25,712 bases of DNA from Phaeodactylibacter sp964397205 (GTDB lineage Bacteria > Bacteroidota > Bacteroidia > Chitinophagales > Saprospiraceae): NCBI GenBank assembly GCA_964397205.1, contig CAYNIT010000034.1, positions 1-25,712 on the forward strand, read 5' to 3'. A program made the position numbers and the translations under genes. How positions within the stretch are numbered: the stretch's first letter is position 1; every line of letters starts with the position of its first letter. Below, piece after piece: positions 15,195 through 21,476 of the stretch. The notes under the pieces are model-generated. The model was not told where the DNA came from. It searched no databases and saw only the letters and a program-made list of their open reading frames with translations.

Positions 15195-15719
15195 TTAGTT
15201 TTTTTGAGCAGCAAGGGCTTGTTCCAATTCCCGAAGTTTTTCCTTAATCATCAGATCGTTGAGGGGGAAGCTGCGGGCTTGGTCCAGCCAGGCTTCGGCA
15301 TGCTTCCAGTTGCGCCGCACATAGTAAACATGGGCCAAATTGAGGGAAGCCAGCGCCCCGTCGTTGGGGTGCTCCATCCCAATGTCCAAAGCTCGGGTCA
15401 GATGCCCCTCCGCCCGTACCAATTCCCTTTGCTGCAAAGCGATTAAGCCCAGGCAGAAGTAGTAATAGGCGCGGTTGCGCCGGATGAGCAAACGTGGGTT
15501 CCATACCTGGCGCAGTATGCGTTCTGCAACGATTGGCCGGCCCCGCTTCAAGTGGCTGTAAGCAGTCCAAACATTGCCCATGAGCAATTGGGAAACGATG
15601 AGCAACAAGCCGCCAGCGTACAGATACCAGGCTTGGGAAAACCCAAGATTAGCCTGCAGGACTCCTCCCAGCACGAAGAACAGTACAATCAGCAGATACC
15701 GCAAATAGACAAGCGTCAT
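15195..15719 (-). CDS. Membrane-anchored TPR protein (first of a tandem pair)
   Basis: A 174-residue protein. Two hydrophobic segments (residues about 6-25 and 30-50) precede a TPR-like region with RNRAYYYFCLGLIALQQ, AEGHLTRALDIGMEHPNDGALASLNLAHVYYV and AEAWLDQARSFPLNDLMIKEKL. It lacks the basic tail of its downstream paralogue at 14522-15118. The ATG at 15719 is at the start of the hydrophobic region, and no upstream extension is needed. About 100 bases separate it from the end of the metal-type TonB receptor upstream, so readthrough transcription is possible. Function unknown. Confidence 0.82.
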   Translation of the reverse strand: MTLVYLRYLLIVLFFVLGGVLQANLGFSQAWYLYAGGLLLIVSQLLMGNVWTAYSHLKRGRPIVAERILRQVWNPRLLIRRNRAYYYFCLGLIALQQRELVRAEGHLTRALDIGMEHPNDGALASLNLAHVYYVRRNWKHAEAWLDQARSFPLNDLMIKEKLRELEQALAAQKN

Positions 15720-15819
15720 AAGGCAATAGATTTCCGCAAAGATAAACGGTATTTCTGCTCTTTTGAATAATCCGCGGCTGACTTTAGCTACGGCAGCTGG
15801 AGTCCGCTCTGGCTAGGCC

Positions 15820-18369
15820 CTACGGAATGCGGTAGCGCAAACCAGCGTAAATATTCCGCCCGAAGATCGGCCCCCAAACCATCGAAGCGTCAAAGTATTG
15901 CCCAAAGGGGTTGCTGCTGCCCAGAATAGGATGATCCTGCCGGAAATTCAGCAGGTTTTCTCCACCCGCGTAAAGCTCGAACCGGCCATCCCCCCAGCTT
16001 TTGCTGAGTTGCGCGTTGAGCAGAAAAAAGTCGGGGGAGTTGCCCTCCAACCGAAAAGCCTCCGGATTAGCAGCCGTGCTAGGGAGCCGCTTGGCCCCCT
16101 GCCAGTTGAGGGTAGCATCGAATGCCCAGCCGTTTTCCGTCTCGTAAGCGGCGTTGGCAAAAGCTCGGTGGCGGGCAATCAGGGGCTTGCGCAGCTGCTC
16201 CTGCCGGTAGGCCACTCTTACATCGTTGAAGCGGTAAGCCAGGCGCAAGTCAAGGCGGGGCAGCAGCTCGTAATCGAGCTGTGCTTGCAAACTATTCGAA
16301 AAGGAGCTGCCCTGCAGATTGTAAAAGTAGAGTGCTTGCGGGTCCTGCTCAAAGTCGGCTACCACCTGCTGCTGGAAAAAAGTGTGGTAAGCATCTAGGC
16401 TCAAGACCGACAAGCGGCTGCCCCACCTCATCTCCTGGGCAAAGTTCAGCCCGAAATTCCAAGCCACCTCCGGTTCCAATCCATAGGGTTTATCGGAGCC
16501 ATCGCCCTCAATGAAAAACTGGCGGTTGGATGCCATGGCACCGATCTGCTCAATCAGCACATTAGCCGTACGCTGCCCCCTTCCGGCGATAGCACGCAGT
16601 ACGGAGGTTTCGCCGAATTGGTATTTCAAGTGGAGGCGGGGCGTGACGAACGCACCAAACAAATTGTGATGGTCCGCCCGCAGCCCGGCTACAAGGGTGA
16701 AATCTTTGGTGCCCTTCCAGGTATACTCGCCGTAAAGGCCCGGCACCGACTCGCGGCGGCCGAAGGACTGCCTTTGGAATTGCTCTTCGTACTCATCCCA
16801 CTGCCAGCTAAGACCAGTCTTCACCTGGTGGCGGGTATCGCCAAGGATCGTTTTGAAAATGAAATTGGCGTAGAAGCTCCGCTGATCGCCGCGGTAGGCG
16901 CGCGCTCCGAAGCTAGATGCCTGTTCGTGATAATTGCCGGAGATTTGCAGCCCCACGCTGGTTGCGGGAAGTTGCTCGAATACTTTGCCAACCTTAAGCC
17001 AGGCTTCGGCCCGGCGGGCATCGTGAGTAGCGCCCCATAGCCCGGATTCTTCCTCGGCGTTTTGCTGAAAGTCCATCTGCCCGCTGATGGTTTCGACGTA
17101 GGTGCCTTTGATGCCTGCCTGGCCGCGCCAACCGTTTTTGCCCACCAGTTTCCAGCGGTGCAGCCCTATCAAGGACTTGGTAAGCGGATTGTCAAGGAAA
17201 CCATCGCCGTTGCGGTCGAAGCGCCCTTGCTGGTGCCTGCCGTGGAGCATCAGCCCAGCTTGCGCCCGCTCGCTCAGAGCGTGTCGCAAGCTGAGGTTGC
17301 CTTCAAAACGCTGCATAGCATTGCCGAACAGGTTTAGGTACAAGCGTTCGCCTTCTTCCGGCTTGTGCAATTCTACATTTATCTGCCCGGCAATGGCTTC
17401 GTAGCCGTTGACGACGGAGCCGGTGCCCATATTCAGCATGATGCCCTCAATCCAGGCACCAGGGGTGTATTCCATGCCGTGCATGGCTGCCAGGCCGCGC
17501 ACATCGGGCATATTCTCCCGGGCAATCTGCACGTAGGGGCTGGCCAGGCCAAGCATTTGGATGGTTCGGGTGCCGGTCACGGCATCGGTGAAGCCTGCAT
17601 CTACAGAAGGAGTGGTTTCGAAGCTTTCCGAAAGGTTGCAGCAAGCCGCCTTGGCGAGCTCTTCCTCACTGATTTGCTGGACTTTTAGCGGGTCGACGAA
17701 CGAAATCGAGGTGGAGCGGCGGCGGTGTGACACCTCCACGGCCTCCAAATCTATGGCATTGGACAGCACTAATTCGACAGCGCCTTTTTGATCGATGTGC
17801 ACGGTATCTGTTTTGTAGCCTACATAGCTTACAATGAGCTGTTGGGCATCTGCTGGCCTTTTCAACTCAAAAAAACCTTCTTCGTCCGTCACCGCCCCAT
17901 TTTTATGGCCCAGCCAGCGCAGGTTAGCGCCTGTTAGCGGGACCCGCTTTTCTGCTTTAGAACGTTCGTATACATAGCCTTGCAGCGGCTCGCTCTTTTG
18001 GGGTTTCTTTTGATGCGCAGCGACCACCTCGGGGTCCCGGTATTTGCAGCAATTGTGCAGAGCATCGTAGGCTTCGTCTGATGCTTTGACGCGACGGGTG
18101 TCATGCCCCGCAGCCGCGATATGCTGGTGCAATTGTTCTTCTGAAAACGGCTCTGGGCTGCGGGTGATGGTCAGGGTTTTAGTTTCCACCTCCCAATTGG
18201 CGAAGCGCAGGCCGACGGTTTGGTAGGCGGCTTCTTCGATGCGGTCTTTGCACATACCACAGATGCCGTCTACCCATATTTGAAGGGTGTCTGTGCTCTG
18301 GGCCTGCAGCACAGGGCTGAAATGCGCTGCCCCGATCAGGCAGCATAAAGTTAAAATTATAGGTTTCAT
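15820..18369 (-). CDS. TonB-dependent receptor with N-terminal heavy-metal-associated domain
   Basis: An 849-residue protein. The signal peptide ends near AQ (residue 24). An HMA-like domain follows (about 28-105) with the CxxC metal site ICGMC (Cys37, Cys40), and then a second Cys pair in HNCCKYRD (Cys107-Cys108). A carboxypeptidase-regulatory-like domain covers about 128-215 (GYVYERSKAEKRVPLTGA, FFELKRP, SYVGYKTD). The plug, from about 240, contains KAACCNLSESFETTPSVD, TGTRTIQMLGLASPYVQIA and GSVVNGYEAIAGQINVEL; the barrel ends in NIYAGLRYRIP. The joined metal site and the CC pair in the plug point to copper or another soft metal. Import versus signalling is unknown. It lies 105 bases after the Cys/His-rich gene 18475-18858, same strand, and is probably cotranscribed. 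Confidence 0.92.
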   Translation of the reverse strand: MKPIILTLCCLIGAAHFSPVLQAQSTDTLQIWVDGICGMCKDRIEEAAYQTVGLRFANWEVETKTLTITRSPEPFSEEQLHQHIAAAGHDTRRVKASDEAYDALHNCCKYRDPEVVAAHQKKPQKSEPLQGYVYERSKAEKRVPLTGANLRWLGHKNGAVTDEEGFFELKRPADAQQLIVSYVGYKTDTVHIDQKGAVELVLSNAIDLEAVEVSHRRRSTSISFVDPLKVQQISEEELAKAACCNLSESFETTPSVDAGFTDAVTGTRTIQMLGLASPYVQIARENMPDVRGLAAMHGMEYTPGAWIEGIMLNMGTGSVVNGYEAIAGQINVELHKPEEGERLYLNLFGNAMQRFEGNLSLRHALSERAQAGLMLHGRHQQGRFDRNGDGFLDNPLTKSLIGLHRWKLVGKNGWRGQAGIKGTYVETISGQMDFQQNAEEESGLWGATHDARRAEAWLKVGKVFEQLPATSVGLQISGNYHEQASSFGARAYRGDQRSFYANFIFKTILGDTRHQVKTGLSWQWDEYEEQFQRQSFGRRESVPGLYGEYTWKGTKDFTLVAGLRADHHNLFGAFVTPRLHLKYQFGETSVLRAIAGRGQRTANVLIEQIGAMASNRQFFIEGDGSDKPYGLEPEVAWNFGLNFAQEMRWGSRLSVLSLDAYHTFFQQQVVADFEQDPQALYFYNLQGSSFSNSLQAQLDYELLPRLDLRLAYRFNDVRVAYRQEQLRKPLIARHRAFANAAYETENGWAFDATLNWQGAKRLPSTAANPEAFRLEGNSPDFFLLNAQLSKSWGDGRFELYAGGENLLNFRQDHPILGSSNPFGQYFDASMVWGPIFGRNIYAGLRYRIP

Positions 18370-18474
18370 GGATGTTTTTATGTCCTTTACGAATAGAAGG
18401 GACTCCAGACAGACGTTTCCCTAAGCCCTTACACAAGCAGACTTGAGTAGTGCAGGTTGGCTCCCTTCTTTTGA

Positions 18475-18858
18475 TCAACAATGGATAGAAAAGGACATAA
18501 CAGGCGGCGGCTGCCAGATCAGGTGGGGGAAATCGCGGCCCACCGAGGAGAGGTAAACGGGCTGCTGCTGGGTAAGGGGAGGCAACATATCCGTGCCGGC
18601 CGAAGGCAGATGTTGTACGAAAGAAGCACCGCAGCAATGGCAGGAGCAGAATGGGGTGCAATGGCGCTCTTCTTCTTGATCGTGTGGGTGGTGCTGGCTT
18701 TTCTCAAGTGGGCCTTCTGAGCAGCAGGCATGGGGGCGCTCCGCCATAGTGGGCTTACAGGCATCGGGCGGCTCTGTGCAGATGCGCCCGTCCATGCAGG
18801 GCTGCAAGGCAGACCAGCCGACGAACGCGGCGAGCAGTATGGCGGCAGCTTTTTTCAT
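18475..18858 (-). CDS. Small secreted Cys/His-rich protein, DUF6660-like
   Basis: A 127-residue protein. It has a short signal sequence (MKKAAAILLAAFVGWSAL), then QPCMDGRIC, HACCS, a His/Glu-rich stretch (QHHPHDQEEERH), CTPFCSCHCCGASFV and near the end LIWQPP. This Cys spacing together with a terminal IWQPP matches my memory of the DUF6660 / HYC_CC_PP-type small proteins that accompany metal TonB receptors in Bacteroidota; the name is not verified. The Cys and His clusters suggest periplasmic soft-metal binding. The ATG at 18858 is preceded by a near-ideal promoter (18864-18894) that leaves almost no leader. The receptor gene follows. A frameshifted relative lies at 19177-19421. Confidence 0.8.
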   Translation of the reverse strand: MKKAAAILLAAFVGWSALQPCMDGRICTEPPDACKPTMAERPHACCSEGPLEKSQHHPHDQEEERHCTPFCSCHCCGASFVQHLPSAGTDMLPPLTQQQPVYLSSVGRDFPHLIWQPPPVMSFSIHC

Positions 18859-18863
18859 CGTGG

Positions 18864-18894
18864 CAAAAATAGGGAAATATCTGAGGGGCTCAAA
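18864..18894 (-). promoter_or_regulatory. Bacteroidota-type promoter of the Cys/His-rich gene
   Basis: On the minus strand TTTG (18894-18891), a 19-base spacer, and TATTTTTG (18871-18864) match the -33/-7 consensus TTTG-N19-TAnnTTTG exactly. The -7 box ends five bases before the ATG at 18858, so the transcript would be leaderless or nearly so. Confidence 0.75.
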
Positions 18895-18980
18895 GCCTTA
18901 ACTTAGGTTTAACGGCGGCAGGCTGCACTGAAATGCGGAGCTAGCAGGGCGCGTGAGCGATGTGGAACAGTGGCCCCACG

Positions 18981-19064
18981 GGCCAGACAGCGCCCTTAGG
19001 GGTCGCGCAATAACAAGTTACCTAGAGTAGGCGAAGTTATTGCGCGACCCCTTAGGCGCTGGCC
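18981..19064. repeat. Large inverted repeat (MITE- or IS-end-like)
   Basis: The arms 18981-19014 and 19036-19064 pair over about 28 positions, with the core TAAGGGGTCGCGCAATAAC, a two-base bulge and a two-base mismatch, around a 21-base spacer. Inverted arms this long are too regular for a terminator, and no U-tract follows. The core (A)AGGGGTCGCGCAA recurs at 25664-25677. Flanking sequences (GTGAGC...TGTGGAA at about 18952-18967 and 19071-19085) are similar in direct orientation, possibly target duplication or older repeats. It contains no coding capacity. Confidence 0.75.
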
Positions 19065-19093
19065 GAACGAATGTGAGCTGTGGAATGTAGCGA

Positions 19094-19141
19094 CCCTTCG
19101 CCCCGATTTCCAAGGGAGCTCCAGGAATTGGGGCGAAGGGG
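19094..19141. repeat. Second, shorter inverted repeat
   Basis: The arm 19094-19111 (CCCTTCGCCCCGATTTCC) is mirrored by 19124-19140 with few mismatches, around a 12-base spacer containing GAGCTC. It lies 29 bases from the larger repeat and just downstream of the broken Cys-rich gene. Two unrelated stem-loops side by side suggest a hotspot for small insertions. Confidence 0.6.
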
Positions 19142-19176
19142 CACGCCCTCCCAATTCTCCTCGTGAATAATCCGGG

Positions 19177-19421
19177 TTAACCCAGCTCGGCGACGAATGT
19201 GATGCCGCAGCAAGGGCATACGCAGAGATGAGCGCCATCTTCTTCTTTTTCAGGTGCTTCCGCTTCGCCGCTGCTTTTGTGGGAGCAACAGCCTGCTTCC
19301 CCCAAAACAGGGGCAACTGAACGGGAACGATACCCTCCCTCACACTGCCCTTTGCCGGTGCAGGGATGTACCACCGAGCTGAGCAAAGAAAACTTGTGAA
19401 AAGGCAGAGCAAGGGTTTCAT
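19177..19421 (-). pseudogene. Frameshifted and shortened relative of the Cys/His-rich gene
   Basis: From ATG 19421 the frame reads MKPLLCLFTSFLCSA, a signal sequence that then turns into unrelated residues. The next frame carries LLSSVVHPCTGKGQC, GCCSHKSS, EKEEDGAHLCVCPCCGITFVAEL and stops. Joining the two with a one-base change in the T-rich stretch at about 19385-19395 gives a protein that matches 18475-18858 in order: signal, HPC, CC-S, acidic stretch, C-x-C-x-CC, FV. The C-terminal IWQPP part is missing and is replaced by the repeat-bearing region. It is therefore likely a decayed duplicate, unless the frameshift is a sequencing error; even then the protein would be shortened. Confidence 0.65.
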
Positions 19422-19463
19422 GTTGCAAATGTGGAGGAAAACCCCACCCAAAAGCAAGACCTT

Positions 19464-20144
19464 TCAGAGCTCCCGGTCGGGCTCCCCGTGCAGCAAGATG
19501 GTCACTGATATGCCCGCCGTGCTATACCAATCGTTGCGATCGCTGCCCTGGCTGATGCCATCGAGATAGTCAGAGAACACGGGCCTTACCCCCATATCGA
19601 GTGTGAGGATCGCTTGCTCTGCAAGGTCGTACCGCAATCCACAGCCGATGGGCATGGATGGGAATAAATCGCGGTCTGCCTCTTCGGGGAATTTCCCCTG
19701 ATCAATGCTGGGCACGAATACCTCCGCATCCCCCATCGCTACACCCAGGCCGATGTAGAAAAAGGGCGAGAGCTGATGCTTGTTGAATACGTTGACGAAG
19801 TTGTAGCGCCCTCTGCCGAAGGGATGGTATTCAAAGCAGAAGGAGGCTTCGAGTATGCCGAATTCTGTTTCCCACCCCCGTTCTGAATTGCGGGGCACCG
19901 TCAAGTCGGAGCCCGTAAAGTCGAGGTAGCCAATAAAAAACTTAAAGCCCTGCCGCTTATCCAGCATGTATTTGGCTGTAAAGCCAACTCCCCAGCCCAA
20001 ATCCTCGAAACCGGGTATCTTTCGCGACAGGTCTCCCATGTAATCGGTGGTGGTGAAAAGCAACCCCAGTTCCGAGCTGCTCTGGGCACGGGCATCCAAA
20101 ACAGTGCAGGACCATACCAGAGCGATAGCGATTAGTGTTCTCAT
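19464..20144 (-). CDS. DUF6089-like outer-membrane beta-barrel protein
   Basis: A 226-residue protein with a signal peptide (MRTLIAIALVWSCTVLDARA). It is followed by an ELGLLFTTTDYMGDLSR motif, alternating hydrophobic strands (FKFFIGYLDFTGSDLTV, SFCFEYHPFGRGRYNFVNVF, LSPFFYIGLGVAMG, MPIGCGLRYDLAEQAILTLDMGVRP) and a tail YSTAGISVTILL. The E-(L/I)-G-L-x-x-G/T-x-x-Y-x-G-D-L opening and the PxFYxGxG pattern are those of the DUF6089 family, small eight-stranded barrels of Bacteroidota whose role is not established. A perfect -7 box (TAACTTTG, minus strand, 20208-20201) precedes it. It lies upstream of the decayed Cys-rich copy. Confidence 0.87.
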   Translation of the reverse strand: MRTLIAIALVWSCTVLDARAQSSSELGLLFTTTDYMGDLSRKIPGFEDLGWGVGFTAKYMLDKRQGFKFFIGYLDFTGSDLTVPRNSERGWETEFGILEASFCFEYHPFGRGRYNFVNVFNKHQLSPFFYIGLGVAMGDAEVFVPSIDQGKFPEEADRDLFPSMPIGCGLRYDLAEQAILTLDMGVRPVFSDYLDGISQGSDRNDWYSTAGISVTILLHGEPDREL

Positions 20145-20200
20145 AGTGCTAGTTAAGTAGTTGCTAAATGTAACTGAACAATGTTAACCAAGCATTACGC

Positions 20201-20208
20201 CAAAGTTA
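20201..20208 (-). promoter_or_regulatory. -7 box of the DUF6089-like gene
   Basis: TAACTTTG on the minus strand fits TAnnTTTG exactly, leaving a leader of about 50 bases before the ATG at 20144. No clear TTTG is found 19-20 bases upstream, so an activator might be needed. Confidence 0.45.
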
Positions 20209-20262
20209 AGCTTGCGTAAACAGCCGAGTTTTGCCTCTGGCAAGCGGATACGCTTTTGGAGG

Positions 20263-20294
20263 TTTGACAAATAGGCTGTTGGGCCGTAGCTTTG
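20263..20294 (+). promoter_or_regulatory. Bacteroidota-type promoter of the small gene and dapF
   Basis: TTTG (20263-20266), a 20-base spacer and TAGCTTTG (20287-20294) match the phylum consensus exactly. The -7 box ends ten bases before the ATG at 20305, so the leader is only a few bases. Confidence 0.75.
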
Positions 20295-20304
20295 TTTAAA
20301 AACC

Positions 20305-20532
20305 ATGAGCGAGGAGCAAAAAGACAAGAAAGACCCCTTTGACGGCGAGTACGTGGGCAATATTTGGGGTTGGCGGATTTCCCTCATCGGGGCAGCTATT
20401 ATCGTACTGCTTTCGGCCTTTGCTGCTTACCGCCACTATAGCATGGGCGTGCCATTTGGCATGGAGGATCCCAATAAAGAGCAGGAACAAAGGGTGGAAG
20501 ACACCATCAAAAACGTTGAGCGGCCCCAATGA
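20305..20532 (+). CDS. Small single-pass membrane protein overlapping dapF
   Basis: A 75-residue protein. The acidic/lysine-rich N-terminus (MSEEQKDKKDPFDGEYVGN) is followed by one membrane helix (residues about 21-43, WGWRISLIGAAIIVLLSAFAAYR), a short loop HYSMGVPFGMEDP and a charged tail. It is probably inner-membrane with a cytoplasmic N-terminus. The stop overlaps the dapF ATG (ATGA), and a consensus promoter sits just upstream. Both support real expression and coupling to dapF. I know of no assigned function; it may be a conserved companion in this group. Confidence 0.75.
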   Translation: MSEEQKDKKDPFDGEYVGNIWGWRISLIGAAIIVLLSAFAAYRHYSMGVPFGMEDPNKEQEQRVEDTIKNVERPQ

Positions 20533-21353
20533 CACCACTTTCTTTCTACAAATACCATGGCACTGGCAATGATTTCATATTGATCGATCAGCGCGAGGCG
20601 GTATATCTGTCGCCCAAAGATCACGCGCTGATCGCCCATCTTTGCCACCGCCACTTTGGCATCGGCGCCGATGGCCTTATTTTGCTGCGCGCCTGCGGAG
20701 GATACGATTTTGAGATGGCCTACTTCAATTCGGACGGGCACCCGAGCTCTATGTGCGGCAATGGTGCAAGATGTACGGTAGCCTTCGCCCGCCGGATGGG
20801 CATAGAGCGGGAGTGCTTCCACTTTCTTGCCCCGGATGGCCCGCACCGCGCCAAAATGCGGGGCGCCGGATGGGTGGAAGTCGAAATGGCGCCGGTGCAG
20901 CAAATCGAAAGCCACTCAGATTTTCACTTTCTGGACACAGGTTCGCCTCACTACGTACGGTTTGTACCGGAGGTGGACGCTATCGATGTCTTTTCGGAAG
21001 GCCGCAGCGTGCGCTATTCCGAGCGTTTCCGCAAGGAAGGCACCAACGTCAATTTTGTGCAATATCAGGACGAAGCGCTCCGCATGGCGACCTACGAGCG
21101 GGGCGTGGAAAACGAGACGCTTTCCTGCGGCACTGGTGTGACGGCTGCCGCCCTGGCTGCATCCCGCAGAGAAAAATTGCCCCCTGGGCAACACCAAAAG
21201 GCTGTGCAAACCAAAGGCGGAACTTTGAGCGTACGCTATCGTATAACAGCGGAAGGGCACTACACAGACATTTGGCTGTGCGGGCCGGCAACCTCCTTAT
21301 TTCGGGGGGAACTGGATTTGGACGATTGGAAAGCGGCGGATTATCCCAGATGA
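20529..21353 (+). CDS. dapF: Diaminopimelate epimerase
   Basis: A 274-residue enzyme that converts LL- to meso-diaminopimelate without a cofactor, supplying lysine and the peptidoglycan crosslink residue. It shows YHGTGNDFILID at the N-terminus, ICHRHFGIGADGLIL-like LCHRHFGIGADG, the catalytic Cys76 in MCGNGARC, and Cys200 in LSCGTGVTAAA, the two bases of the two-base mechanism. FVPEVDAIDVF and GTNVNFVQ are also family blocks. Length is normal for the family. The first ATG overlaps the stop of the small membrane gene, and a sensor kinase gene follows 120 bases later with its own likely promoter region. Confidence 0.96.
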   Translation: MTPLSFYKYHGTGNDFILIDQREAVYLSPKDHALIAHLCHRHFGIGADGLILLRACGGYDFEMAYFNSDGHPSSMCGNGARCTVAFARRMGIERECFHFLAPDGPHRAKMRGAGWVEVEMAPVQQIESHSDFHFLDTGSPHYVRFVPEVDAIDVFSEGRSVRYSERFRKEGTNVNFVQYQDEALRMATYERGVENETLSCGTGVTAAALAASRREKLPPGQHQKAVQTKGGTLSVRYRITAEGHYTDIWLCGPATSLFRGELDLDDWKAADYPR

Positions 21354-21476
21354 AGGTAAAGTTTTTGGCTTATACCCCTCGCTACAGTTGCACTGATGAC
21401 AATTGAGGCTATGATCCAACCCACTAGGCCAATTTTTTTTATATTGTGGGTCACCTATAGAAAACGACGATCCCAA

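Noticed and set aside
18981..19064. Transcription terminator
   Set aside because: The stem is much longer than usual, no T-run follows on either strand, and the core recurs elsewhere in the window.
18859..19176. CRISPR array
   Set aside because: Repeats are inverted rather than regularly spaced direct units, and no cas gene is present.
18996..19457. 153-codon minus-strand frame spanning the repeats
   Set aside because: Only its start (MKPLLCLFTSF) is meaningful; the rest reads through the frameshift and both inverted repeats.
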